Source: Promethearchaeota archaeon
GTDB taxonomy: Archaea > Asgardarchaeota > Lokiarchaeia > Sigyniarchaeales > SOKP01
Length of the DNA stretch: 38,499 bases
Assembly (NCBI GenBank): GCA_019894715.1
Contig: JAGXOA010000090.1
Coordinates: 1-38,499, forward strand
Reading direction: 5' to 3'
The position numbers and the translations under genes are program-made. Every line of letters begins with the position of its first letter. Position 1 is the first letter of the stretch. Positions 9,269 to 18,120 of the stretch are shown piece after piece. Under the pieces are notes generated by a model. The model did no database searches. It worked only from the letters and a program-made list of their open reading frames with translations, and was not told the DNA's origin.

Positions 9269-9420
9269 TTGTAATATAAATCCTTAGTAAATTAAAAAAA
9301 TAATATTCTTTTAAATGGCTTAAATTTAAAAAATTTTTCCCTCAATTTATTAAATTTTAATAAAAAAACATAAATTATTTTAAAAAGCTTGATTTATGAA
9401 ATCTCTTAAATATAGAATAT

Positions 9421-10623
9421 TTACTCCAATTTTTCCATTCTTTTAATTTCAAAAATTATTAAATCTTCTAATTTATTCACTTTTTCAATTTGTTTATTAA
9501 TAATATCAAATTTTCTTTTAATTATCTCTAATTCATTTTCTATATCGTTATCTAATTCCTTTCTGATTATATTTAAATTTCTTATTTGACTGATATAGTT
9601 TTGAATCTTTTTTGATTTGATCCCTAATTTTTTATCAAGATTATTAAGTATTCTTGCTTGCATCTCCATCTTTTTAATCCATTTAAATAAAACATCTATA
9701 TTATCTTCATTCTTTATCTTATGAATGTCAGATTTTAAATTGTTTAAATGTTGAATTGCATCATCTTGCTGTTTAAGATCAAGTAAAATTTCTTCCTCTT
9801 TATTATCTAAATTAAATTCATCAATAATATTTGTTTCATATTTTATAGTTATTTTACTCAGAGTGTTTTCAACTTTTCTTGGATTTATTTCTATATTAAT
9901 TCTCTCAGGTTCTTCTATTTCTGTAATAAGTTCTATTTCATCTAATTCTATTTGTGTCATTAAAGATGAAAATCTTACTTGCAGTTGTTTTTTACCATAA
10001 AAATTTCCATCTAATCTCAATATCTGAGTATATGTTTGAACAATATCTTCACCTATAGGTGCATAAAGAACACCTTCATTTGGATCCAATTGTTGTAAGA
10101 GAGGATATATCTTATTTTGTTTGATAGCACCAGTAACTAAGATTTTTTGCCATGGCTCTAAATCTGGCATTCCCTCTAGTGGATTTTTAACAGTTACAGA
10201 TATATTTTCATTTAAACCTAATTTTAATAGATTTTCTTTAGTAAGTTTAGCAATTTCAGAATTTGCTTCAAGAATGATAATTTCCCCTTTAGGGGCTAAT
10301 TGATGTGCCAAAGCCGCGATATATCCAGATTTAGCACCTAATATAAGTAAATCATCATCATTTTCTAAAACCAACCCTTGCAACATTATAGTTATCATAT
10401 GCGGTGCTGAAATAGTTCTATAATTTTCTGGATTTTGAAAATAGAAAAGATTTGGAGTATCTTCATAAATTTTATAGGGTTCTCTATATTTCATTGGGAT
10501 AAATTCTTCAAGAGGAACATCCATAAAGGCCTTATATAATCTTTTATCCTTCAAACAATCCTTTAAAACTAAGGATTCTAGAAGCTTTTCTTTTTTTTGA
10601 AAAAAGTTTTGGTCTTTATTCAT
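9421..10623 (-). CDS. PCMT-like methyltransferase with long C-terminal coiled coil
   Basis: Residues 1-230 resemble protein-L-isoaspartate O-methyltransferase: VPLEEFIP (37-44), the substrate-side TISAPHMI (70-77), and the SAM motif I as LLILGAKSGYIAA (92-104), with acid E119 at the end of strand 2. Motif I reads GAKSGY instead of the usual GTGSGY, so SAM binding may be altered. From about residue 255 the protein becomes a highly charged Leu/Ile/Lys/Glu-rich coiled coil of about 145 residues that normal PCMTs (about 215 aa) lack. It may be a repair methyltransferase tethered by its coiled coil to a larger assembly, or a methyltransferase that methylates something else. Monocistronic, diverging from the rhomboid gene. 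Confidence 0.7.
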   Translation of the reverse strand: MNKDQNFFQKKEKLLESLVLKDCLKDKRLYKAFMDVPLEEFIPMKYREPYKIYEDTPNLFYFQNPENYRTISAPHMITIMLQGLVLENDDDLLILGAKSGYIAALAHQLAPKGEIIILEANSEIAKLTKENLLKLGLNENISVTVKNPLEGMPDLEPWQKILVTGAIKQNKIYPLLQQLDPNEGVLYAPIGEDIVQTYTQILRLDGNFYGKKQLQVRFSSLMTQIELDEIELITEIEEPERINIEINPRKVENTLSKITIKYETNIIDEFNLDNKEEEILLDLKQQDDAIQHLNNLKSDIHKIKNEDNIDVLFKWIKKMEMQARILNNLDKKLGIKSKKIQNYISQIRNLNIIRKELDNDIENELEIIKRKFDIINKQIEKVNKLEDLIIFEIKRMEKLE

Positions 10624-10735
10624 GATTAATTATATATCCTCTTTATAGAAGAATAATGATAAAACTGACTATTAAAATTTTTTTATATTAGCAATATTTA
10701 TATGTATTATATAGATAAAGAAGAAAATACCTTTT

Positions 10736-11326
10736 ATGATCTTATTAAATATAGAAGACTTTAAGAAAGCAAAATTTACAATTGGATTGATTATATTAAA
10801 TATAATTTGTTTTTTTATGTTCAATTCAACCAATCAAGACTATTTCCTCTTATTTGTTCAAGATAATAGAAGTGTAATTCATAATTTTGAAATTTGGAGG
10901 TTATTTACTGCTATGTTTCTCCATGCAGATATAACTCATTTATTTTCAAATATGTTGGCACTTTTAATATTTGGAACAACATTAGAAACAAATTATAAAT
11001 TTACAAAATCAAAATATCTTTTAGTATATTTGGTTTCTGGTTTAATAGGAAATATTTTCTCTTTAGTATTCATTCCATTAGACAGCTATAGTCTCGGTGC
11101 TTCTGGAGCTATATTTGGATTAATAGGAGCCGTTATTATTTTGATTATTTTTGATGATCCTTCAATTTTGTTATTTGCTTTATTTTATGTTGCCTATTTC
11201 TTATTTGCTTCTTTTTCACCAGGAGTTAATACTTGGGCTCATATATTCGGATTTTTAGGTGGATTATTGCTAGGATATTTATCTAATTTTAAAGAGATTA
11301 AACAAAGAAAATTGTATGACTACTAA
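10736..11326 (+). CDS. Rhomboid-family intramembrane serine protease
   Basis: A 196-aa six-helix membrane protein with the complete rhomboid active site. Helix 2 has HADITHLFSNM with H68 and oxyanion-hole N72. The catalytic serine is S123 in GASGAIFG (121-128), and the catalytic His is H169 in WAHIFGFLGG. RLFTAMFLH just before helix 2 matches the W-R-x-x-T-x-x-F-x-H loop. It cleaves membrane proteins within or next to their transmembrane segment. The length is that of a basic six-TM rhomboid without extra domains. The substrate is unknown and no adjacent gene suggests one. A TATA-like stretch (atatttatat, near 10694) precedes the ATG at normal spacing for a short leader. Confidence 0.9.
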   Translation: MILLNIEDFKKAKFTIGLIILNIICFFMFNSTNQDYFLLFVQDNRSVIHNFEIWRLFTAMFLHADITHLFSNMLALLIFGTTLETNYKFTKSKYLLVYLVSGLIGNIFSLVFIPLDSYSLGASGAIFGLIGAVIILIIFDDPSILLFALFYVAYFLFASFSPGVNTWAHIFGFLGGLLLGYLSNFKEIKQRKLYDY

Positions 11327-11378
11327 ATTATTTAGGCTTTTTTTCTAGCTTTTGCAAAGATCAAAAGTTTATTTTATT

Positions 11379-11449
11379 TTTTTATCATTTTATAACAAAA
11401 TTCCTCTCGATGAATTAAGAATCTAACATCTTTAGATGATGGTTGTTCA
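11379..11449 (+). mobile_element. Scrap of an IS200/IS605-type miniature element
   Basis: 11379-11402 (tttttatcattttataacaa and following bases) matches the inner part of the left end of the miniature element at 38101 in reverse orientation. 11406-11449 (cgatgaattaagaatc ... atgatggttgttca) matches its right end in forward orientation. The two ends touch with the middle missing, leaving only about 70 bp, which is best explained by deletion or abortive excision. No coding capacity. Confidence 0.6.
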
Positions 11450-11510
11450 ATGAAGAATTACGTTATTTAGTCAAATATATAAGAAAATATAATAGGATAA
11501 AGTATGTCTA

Positions 11511-12221
11511 TTAATTAATTTTCATTTTTTCTCTTTTTCTAATGGTTTTTCTTTTCTCTGCTTTTTTTCTTTTTTCTCTCATTTCATCTTCCATTGTGAA
11601 ATCTTTTGGACAAATATTTTCTATTGGGCAAATATTGCATTTAGAATGAGAAGGATTGCATATTTGTTGTCCAAATTTAACAAATAATCTAGAAAATCTT
11701 AACCAATGTTCTTTTGGTAATAATTTTTTTAAAGCAATTTCACTCTGCTCTGGTCTTTTTGTTCTAATCCATCCTAACCGATTTGGTATACGATGAATGT
11801 GAGTATCAACGGTTATTGCTGGAATATGAAATGCAAATACAAGCACACAATTGGCAGTTTTTGGTCCTACTCCCGGTAAGTTAATCAATTCCTTGAAGTT
11901 TTGAGGTACTATTCCATTATATTGTTTCCATATAATTCCTGATACTTCTATAATTCTCTTTGCTTTTATTTTATAAAATCCTATACTTTTAATTAATTTT
12001 TCAACGACATCTAAATTTGCTCCAGCTATTTGTTTTGGGGTACTGTATTTCTTAAATAATCTTTCTGTGATCTTTTCAGTCATTATATCTCTAGTTCTTG
12101 CAGATAAGATAGTAGCTATTAATATCTTAAAAGGATTCGAATTTCTTTCCTCTAATTTTCCTAAGTGTGCTTTTCCTTCTATAGCGTTTTCGACTTTATC
12201 TAAAATTGCCCCATAGTCCAT
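11511..12221 (-). CDS. nth: Endonuclease III, DNA glycosylase/AP lyase
   Basis: A 236-aa base-excision-repair glycosylase that removes oxidised pyrimidines and cleaves the abasic site. The helix-hairpin-helix is LPGVGPKTA (115-123) with catalytic Lys121. The catalytic Asp is D139 in VDTHIHR. The [4Fe-4S] cluster loop has the exact spacing C188-x6-C195-x2-C198-x5-C204. About 25 highly basic residues follow (KKAEKRKTIRKREK), an extension beyond the usual 210 aa that may aid DNA binding. It lies 14 bp downstream of the Trm-G10-like gene, so the two are probably co-transcribed. Confidence 0.93.
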   Translation of the reverse strand: MDYGAILDKVENAIEGKAHLGKLEERNSNPFKILIATILSARTRDIMTEKITERLFKKYSTPKQIAGANLDVVEKLIKSIGFYKIKAKRIIEVSGIIWKQYNGIVPQNFKELINLPGVGPKTANCVLVFAFHIPAITVDTHIHRIPNRLGWIRTKRPEQSEIALKKLLPKEHWLRFSRLFVKFGQQICNPSHSKCNICPIENICPKDFTMEDEMREKRKKAEKRKTIRKREKMKIN

Positions 12222-12235
12222 AAAACACTCAATCC

Positions 12236-13639
12236 TTACTCTTTTTCAAAAAGATATAATTTTCTTTTTATAATTTGTCCTTTTTTCGCATCCATTATGG
12301 AAAATATTTTTGATTTATTAAATTGTAGGATTCTATTGGATTTATTTATAATTCTCTTTGCTGTTATAAGTGGTATTGGTTTAAAATTATTATTAATTGC
12401 CATAGCCTCAATTTCCATACGTAGATCATGAGAATCATCAAGAACACTTATAACAGGAGCTACTAAGCAGATTCTAGATTTAGATTTTAATACCTTATAT
12501 GCTTGTTTAAAGATATTTTCATATAAAGGTTGAAGTCTTGTTTCCACCAGTTCAATACCATCAGTATAATAAGGTCTTTCTTTAAAAAAAGGACCTAAAT
12601 CTGGTTCTGTTACAATACCATCAAAAAACTCTTCTTTAAATTCTTTAGATAAATTTTTTATGTCAACAACTTTAAATTTTTGATCAATATTTGGAATTTG
12701 AGGTAATTCTAGTTCATTTAGAGCCCATTTAATATTCTGTATAGTATTTAAAACTTTTTTCTTTTTAATATCTGAACCATACATTTGGAAATCTTCAATT
12801 AATCCAAACAATGCTATTGTTCCATTACCGACAAATGGATCGAGTATTTTTTTCTCTTTTCTATTCTTAAATAGATTAAGGAAATTTAACATGATTATTG
12901 ATAGCTTTGGTGAAATAGCACTTTTAAACTCTCTTTTTGGTCTCTCTTCATCAATCTTTTTCTTAAAATTAGGATCATCTGTTGTAAAAGTTCTTCCAAG
13001 ATAAATCCCTTCTTCGGTTATTCCAAAAATGATCTCTGCTCTATGTGGTTTAAGAAGTTGATACTTAATTACATGATGTGGAAATATAGGATTCAAGTTT
13101 CCAGAATCAATATTTTTTTGAGGATATTTATAATAAAGAGCCTTAGTTGCTCCCTTTTCTTTTAGTATTTTTGAAATTCCTGTATTTAAAAAAGGTAGAA
13201 AATGTTTAATTATGACCTCTTTATAATACACATCATCATACAAATTTGGATAGATTGATGTTGCAAAAAAGATATTCTCATTTTTTATATTTGGAAAGAT
13301 ATCATCTAAAATTGTATTTAAAATTTCTTTTATTTTTTGTCTTTCCTTTTTAATTTCATTATATCTAATTGCCTTAATTGGAAATGATTTCTTTAAAGTT
13401 AGGAAACTTATGAAATCAGAAATCTTCGCTATTTTTTGTATTCCTCCTAAATAATATTGAAGAATTTCTAATTTATCGACATAAAATTCATCATTTAGGA
13501 GTTCATCAAATTCTACTATTGCTATATTTGAGGAATAATCTACAATCTTTCCTTTAAAAGGAGTACTTCTTAGACAGATATCTAATTCAGATAAGGAAAG
13601 TTTCCAATTACGTCCCAATACAAATAAAAATTGTTCCAT
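12236..13639 (-). CDS. Trm11/Trm-G10-like tRNA guanine-N2 methyltransferase
   Basis: A 467-aa protein of the COG1041 type. The N-terminal half (1-200) is the THUMP-like RNA-binding region, followed by the linking strand IIFGITEEGIYLGRTF (203-218) and RPKREFKSAISPKLS (233-247), where this family carries the conserved R-P. The Rossmann methylase core has DPFVGNGT (267-274) as motif I. Motif IV is TEPDLGP (344-350) rather than the D/N-PP-Y of bona fide amino methylases. Trm-G10 methylates N2 of G10 in tRNA; the altered motif IV leaves open a different position or activity. First gene of a two-gene unit with nth. Confidence 0.75.
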   Translation of the reverse strand: MEQFLFVLGRNWKLSLSELDICLRSTPFKGKIVDYSSNIAIVEFDELLNDEFYVDKLEILQYYLGGIQKIAKISDFISFLTLKKSFPIKAIRYNEIKKERQKIKEILNTILDDIFPNIKNENIFFATSIYPNLYDDVYYKEVIIKHFLPFLNTGISKILKEKGATKALYYKYPQKNIDSGNLNPIFPHHVIKYQLLKPHRAEIIFGITEEGIYLGRTFTTDDPNFKKKIDEERPKREFKSAISPKLSIIMLNFLNLFKNRKEKKILDPFVGNGTIALFGLIEDFQMYGSDIKKKKVLNTIQNIKWALNELELPQIPNIDQKFKVVDIKNLSKEFKEEFFDGIVTEPDLGPFFKERPYYTDGIELVETRLQPLYENIFKQAYKVLKSKSRICLVAPVISVLDDSHDLRMEIEAMAINNNFKPIPLITAKRIINKSNRILQFNKSKIFSIMDAKKGQIIKRKLYLFEKE

Positions 13640-13772
13640 ACCAACGACTTTTTTTCTTTAAAAAATAAAATGAATCATTCAATATCAATTTTTGGTATTA
13701 ATAGGAGTCAAATTATATTTTTTTTACAGTAAAAAATAGATAAAAATTAATGAAATATTTAAAAATAAGATT

Positions 13773-14933
13773 CTATTTCTTTTTTTTTTCATTTTTCTCT
13801 TTCTTTTCAGATTTTCCATCTAAATCTGTCAGATATTCATATTTTTCGCCAGTAATATCCTCTAAATCTTTCATAATATCCAAGAGATCTGTTTTACTTC
13901 TTTTGGGTATTAGGTCAAGTATTTTTTTCTCTTTTTCTTTTTCTTTTTTTATATCTATTTCTTCAGTTTTTTGTTTTTTTGCTTGTGCTTTTTCATAGGC
14001 TTCTTTTTTCTTAACTCTTTTAATTTGGAGTTCATTCATTATATTTTTATAGTTTTTTTTAAAATGATTTATGCCTATATTGAATAGGTCTGACATATTA
14101 TCCCAATTATCCTTTGCAACGGTTTTATCTCCCCAATCATATAATTCCCTATCTATACTAAAAGTAACTATCTTTCTTTCTGAAGTATCCTTTTCTATTA
14201 ACCATTTTAAGATATTACCAATGAGCACATCATTATCATAAGCATAAAAACCATATTCTCTACTCAGTGAAGAAAATAGAGAAATACTACCAAAGCCCAC
14301 AATTCTACCTTTAAAATATTTTACTGCTACGATTAAGGGGCTTTTTGGTATATCTTCGTCAATCCATTCTTTTCCATTATATAGACTATGCCACGCATTT
14401 AAATCAGATTTTAATATAACTTCAGTGTTTATATCATCTACTTCTTCAATATATTCGTGTATTTTTATTGAACAGGAGCTAGATAAAACTATTTTATTCA
14501 CATGCTCTGTAATTATGTGTGGTTTAAATTTACTAAAAAGAGGTCTTTTCTGAAGATTAACATAGTTCATAGAATCATTAACTTCATCATCAACAAATTC
14601 AAATTTAAATTTTTGAGTTAGTTCATTGAGATTTGTACGATTTTTATAATCTCCTCCTCCTGAACTTATAATAAAAAGGCTTCCTCCATTTTTTACGTAT
14701 TTTTCTAAGACTTCAATTTCAGTTTTGGAAATTTTATTATTTCTTGGTGATGATAAAAGAACTAGATTATATTTCTCTAATTTTTCTAATGAATCAAAAC
14801 CTGCTTGTATTTTTCCTATTTTAAATCCTGATGTAAATAAGAATTGAATAAAATCAGAATAAGATGTTGCTTCTAGAGTTAATTTATTATTATGACTATA
14901 ATCTAATACTATTTTAGCTAATCCTTTTGACAT
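13773..14933 (-). CDS. GIFT-domain (IFT52 N-terminal-like / DUF4350-like) protein with charged tail
   Basis: The first 245 residues form a class-I glutamine-amidotransferase-like Rossmann domain of the GIFT type. DYSH (11-14) is followed by the strand YNLVLLSSPR (55-64), E72 in TEIEVLEKYV, KNGGSLFIIS (81-90), SGGGDYKNRTNLNEL (91-105) and DDEVND. The order SPR / E-x-x-x-L-x-x-Y / GGSL / GG / NLN is also that of the eukaryotic intraflagellar-transport protein IFT52, of GldG-like ABC-associated proteins and of DUF4350. The nucleophilic Cys of true amidotransferases is absent, so a binding role is likely. The last 120 residues are Lys/Glu-rich and helical. Flanked by the tRNA-methylase genes but separated by more than 80 bp on each side. 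Confidence 0.6.
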   Translation of the reverse strand: MSKGLAKIVLDYSHNNKLTLEATSYSDFIQFLFTSGFKIGKIQAGFDSLEKLEKYNLVLLSSPRNNKISKTEIEVLEKYVKNGGSLFIISSGGGDYKNRTNLNELTQKFKFEFVDDEVNDSMNYVNLQKRPLFSKFKPHIITEHVNKIVLSSSCSIKIHEYIEEVDDINTEVILKSDLNAWHSLYNGKEWIDEDIPKSPLIVAVKYFKGRIVGFGSISLFSSLSREYGFYAYDNDVLIGNILKWLIEKDTSERKIVTFSIDRELYDWGDKTVAKDNWDNMSDLFNIGINHFKKNYKNIMNELQIKRVKKKEAYEKAQAKKQKTEEIDIKKEKEKEKKILDLIPKRSKTDLLDIMKDLEDITGEKYEYLTDLDGKSEKKEKNEKKKK

Positions 14934-15019
14934 TTTTATATCGTTTTTTTTAAAAATAATATATTAATTTTTAATACATATCTAAAATAAATTCCTATTT
15001 TTATGAGTATAGTAAAAAA

Positions 15020-15886
15020 TCAATTGTTTATTCTTTTCTTTACAAAAATATCATATACTATATGATACAAACCAGGACCATAACTCTTAATAAGTCTTTT
15101 ACTATCCAATCTGATTTTATACTCAATATCTTCAGCTATCTTCAAGAATTCATTATAAAGAACTAAATCATTATCTTTATCCACAACACCCTCATAATGG
15201 ATATATGTACCTGTTGCTTTTGTTAAAGATAATGCTTCTTTTATATAGTCCTTTGGAGCAGGAAAAACACCCATTATTACACGATCTGCTTGAATACCAC
15301 TTTTACTTAATTTCATAACTTCTTCTTTACAATTACCATGAATTGGAATTATTTTCTCCTCCAAATGATTTATTTTAATATTTTGAACTAAGTATTCATA
15401 GGAAACAGGATTTAATTCTATGCTATATATCGTGCTAACTTGTGAATGTTTTCCTATTGAAAGTGAGAAATAACCTATTCCTGCAAACATATCCACAATT
15501 GTCTCTCCTTTCTTTACTAGACTTACTAAATATTTTCTTTCAAAAAGATTTCCTTTACTAAACATAATTTTTTCAATATTAAATCTATAAATAATTCCAT
15601 GTTCTTTATGTTCTACATTTGGGTCCTCTATCCCTGCTAAAAATCTTATATTTTCTGGCTCTCTAAATTGACCTTTAATTTTTCCTTGATTTAAATAAAC
15701 GGATTTTATATATGGTAGTTGTTCTAAACAAGTTTCAGCAATGATTTCCTTCTTATTTAAAAGTTTTGGATGGAGTTTAATTATCATTATTTTATCTAGT
15801 GTCTGAAAACCTCTTGGAAGTAATTTAATTTCTTCTACAGTTAGTCTTTCTTTCAATATTTTCTGCAATTTCTGTTTAAAACCCAT
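15020..15886 (-). CDS. Trm5/Taw2-family tRNA-modifying transferase, probably Taw2
   Basis: A 288-aa class-I SAM-dependent enzyme for tRNAPhe position 37. MFSKGNLFERKYL (108-120) is the family's substrate-side motif. Motif I is VDMFAGIGYFSL (131-142), the strand-2 acid lies in IELNPVSYEYL (156-166), and motif IV is DRVIMGVFPAP (201-211). Trm5 methylases carry N-L-P at that site, whereas the G-x-x-P-(S/A) type is found in TYW2/Taw2, which moves the aminocarboxypropyl group of SAM onto the wyosine base. The choice of Taw2 is therefore favoured but not certain. The short N-terminus lacks the D1 domain of Trm5a. Monocistronic. Confidence 0.78.
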   Translation of the reverse strand: MGFKQKLQKILKERLTVEEIKLLPRGFQTLDKIMIIKLHPKLLNKKEIIAETCLEQLPYIKSVYLNQGKIKGQFREPENIRFLAGIEDPNVEHKEHGIIYRFNIEKIMFSKGNLFERKYLVSLVKKGETIVDMFAGIGYFSLSIGKHSQVSTIYSIELNPVSYEYLVQNIKINHLEEKIIPIHGNCKEEVMKLSKSGIQADRVIMGVFPAPKDYIKEALSLTKATGTYIHYEGVVDKDNDLVLYNEFLKIAEDIEYKIRLDSKRLIKSYGPGLYHIVYDIFVKKRINN

Positions 15887-16130
15887 AAAAATAGTCCTTT
15901 TTTATATTCTTTTTATTATTACTCCTGTATGTCTATTTTAATAAAAGCAAATTATTAATTTTCAAATTTATTTAGACTATACTAAAGAAATATCATCTTT
16001 TAAAAAAAGGATTTGCTTTATCATCTCAAAGTAGATATCTTTATCAAGAATCTGGTAAATTTGCTTTAAAAGTGCTAGATTATTATACAAAATAGCTAGA
16101 TTAAAATTCTAAATATTCATATCATATGAC

Positions 16131-16840
16131 ATGTCAGATGTAGAAATCATTCTTAAGACTTTAAAATCAATGGGAGATAAAAGAGCTATAGATAGATGGC
16201 TAAATCAGGAATAGAAACCAAAAAATATCTAGGTGTTGGACTGACTCAACTTAAAAAATATGCTCTTGAAGTCAAACAGAATGCAAATAATAGACATCAA
16301 CTTGCTTTAGATTTATGGGATTCAGGATTTCATGATGCAAAAATCTTAGCAACATATATTGATGACCCTAAAAAAGTATTAAAAGACCAAATAATTAAAC
16401 AAATAACCGATATAGACTATTGGGATTTAGGGGATAAGCTAGTTACAAACATAGTTTTAAAAACAAAACATATCAAATATTTCATAAATAAATGGAAGAA
16501 TTCAGATAATCCTTGGATTCGAAGAAGTGCATTTGTATTATTAGCTGAATATGCATATAGAGATAAAAATTCTGATCCTGAATTTCTAAAGCCATTTTTA
16601 ACTGAAATTGAAGAAAAGATTTATAAAGAAGAGAATTGGGTTAAGGAGGGAATGTTATATGCTGTAATGTATATTGGAAGTAGATCAAAGAAACTCAATA
16701 AATTATGTATTGATCTTGGAAAAAGATTAAAAGATATAAAAATCGATTACGGTGAAACTAAGTGCGAAACTCCAAAAATAATAAAACATATGACTAAGGA
16801 TCATACTCAAAAAAGGATAGAATCATTCTATAATTCATAA
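16131..16840 (+). pseudogene. AlkD-like DNA alkylation repair protein, split by a frameshift
   Basis: The main frame (ATG 16196 to 16840, 214 aa) is an AlkD HEAT-like glycosylase for alkylated bases: YLGVGLTQLKKYA (11-23), LALDLWDSGFHDAKILA (36-52), YWDLGDKL with W76 and D80, and NPWIRRSA with W107. It starts abruptly. The missing N-terminus (VEIILKTLKSMGDKRAIDR) lies just upstream in another frame, from ATG 16131 to a TAG at 16212. The frames join exactly by a -1 step at the AGA codon at about 16193. This is either a one-base deletion (pseudogene or sequencing error), programmed frameshifting, or reinitiation at 16196. The protein body is otherwise intact, so activity may be retained. Typed as pseudogene only because of the shift. 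Confidence 0.65.
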
Positions 16841-16889
16841 TTAAATTAAAAATTAATAATATAATATTTGAAAAAGTGAGAAATAAAAG

Positions 16890-17711
16890 GTGGATAATAT
16901 TAAGAAAGTTTTAACGATTGCAGGATCAGATTCTGGGTGTGGAGCTGGAATTCAAGCAGATTTAAAAGTCTTTGCTGCTCGAGGAGTATATGGTATTTGT
17001 GCAATAACAGCACTTACAGCTCAAAATACTCTGGGTATTGATGGTATAGAGGTTGTTAACTCTAATTTTGTAGCTAAACAAATTGATAGTGTAATGAGAG
17101 ACATCAGTGCAGATGTTTGGAAAACAGGAATGTTAGCTAATAAGAGAATAATTAATGTTGTTATAGATAAAGTTAAGGAGTATAACATAGAAAAACTAAT
17201 AATAGATCCTGTTATGATTGCCAAGAGCGGAGATTTCTTACTTAAAGAAGAATCCATTGATACATTAATAAATAATTTAATTCCATTGGCTTATTTGATA
17301 ACTCCCAATAGCTATGAAGCAGAAGCTATATCTAAAATTAAAATAAATAATTTAAATAATGCTAAAGAGGCAGCTAAAAAAATTTATAATATGGGTGCTA
17401 AAAATGTACTTGTAAAAGGTGGACATATTCCTAATATAAAAGACGCTATTGATATTCTATATAATGGTGAAGAAATAATTATAATAAGTTCTCCAAGAAT
17501 AAAATCAAAGAATACTCATGGAACTGGATGTACTTATGCTTCATCAATTGCCGCTGAAATTGCTAAAGGAAAAGATATTGAATCGGCAATTAGAATATCT
17601 AAAGAATATATAACTAATGCTATAATATCCGCAAAAAATCTTAAAATAGGTAATGGACATGGTCCTTTAGACCACTTCTTTCAATTTCAGAATTTTGAAA
17701 AATTAAATTAA
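16890..17711 (+). CDS. thiD: Hydroxymethylpyrimidine (phosphate) kinase
   Basis: A 273-aa ribokinase-fold enzyme of thiamine biosynthesis that phosphorylates HMP and HMP-phosphate. The N-terminal motif AGSDSGCGAGIQADLK (11-26) is complete; DPVM (106-109), TPN (138-140) and VKGGH (175-179) follow in order. HGTGCTYASS has the catalytic GTGC at 211-214. Archaeal ThiD is often fused to ThiN; here no ThiN domain follows, as the protein stops after the kinase. The GTG at 16890 is the only start compatible with the complete first strand, and gtgag lies about 10 nt upstream as a weak ribosome site. No other thiamine genes are nearby, nor is a TPP riboswitch visible. Confidence 0.93.
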   Translation: MDNIKKVLTIAGSDSGCGAGIQADLKVFAARGVYGICAITALTAQNTLGIDGIEVVNSNFVAKQIDSVMRDISADVWKTGMLANKRIINVVIDKVKEYNIEKLIIDPVMIAKSGDFLLKEESIDTLINNLIPLAYLITPNSYEAEAISKIKINNLNNAKEAAKKIYNMGAKNVLVKGGHIPNIKDAIDILYNGEEIIIISSPRIKSKNTHGTGCTYASSIAAEIAKGKDIESAIRISKEYITNAIISAKNLKIGNGHGPLDHFFQFQNFEKLN

Positions 17712-17730
17712 TTTCTAAAAGTTATTATTA

Positions 17731-18120
17731 TTATAATATGATTTCCACTCTATTACCATCAGGGTCCAAAATAACGCTCTCAAAATATCCATCTCCTGTT
17801 TTACGAGGTTCACTAATAATATTATATCCATCATTATGTAAGATCTGCGTAATAGAGATCACTTTTGATTTTGATCCTACTGCTATAGCAAAATGGTTCA
17901 GTCCAACATATTGTTTTAAGATGTTGTTTTTGCTATTTTGTATTGAGGGTATTTGCATAATTTCTAAACGACATTCTCCATTAAAAGATAAAAAATAAGA
18001 TTCAAATTTTGTCTTTTCATTTCTATATTTCCTTCCAACTTCGATATTGAAATATTTTTTATAAAAATCTTTGAGAATCTCTAAATTATTAGTCCAAATA
18101 GCTATGTGTTCTATCTTCAT
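17731..18120 (-). CDS. VOC (glyoxalase/dioxygenase superfamily) metalloprotein
   Basis: A 129-aa protein with two beta-alpha-beta-beta-beta modules. The four metal ligands sit in the canonical places: H5 (EHIAIW), E53 (RLEIMQ), H76 (LNHFAIAV) and E126 (NRVEIIL). The DPDGNRVEI ending and the EPRKTGDGYFESVILDPDG stretch are typical of the lactoylglutathione-lyase-like and methylmalonyl-CoA-epimerase-like groups. The reaction cannot be assigned further. Convergent with thiD, 19 bp between stops. Confidence 0.85.
   Translation of the reverse strand: MKIEHIAIWTNNLEILKDFYKKYFNIEVGRKYRNEKTKFESYFLSFNGECRLEIMQIPSIQNSKNNILKQYVGLNHFAIAVGSKSKVISITQILHNDGYNIISEPRKTGDGYFESVILDPDGNRVEIIL

Noticed and set aside
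13750-13998. Plus-strand Phe/Ser-rich open frame
   Set aside because: Antisense shadow of the Lys/Glu-rich tail of the GIFT-domain gene; composition is what AAG/GAA repeats give when read backwards.
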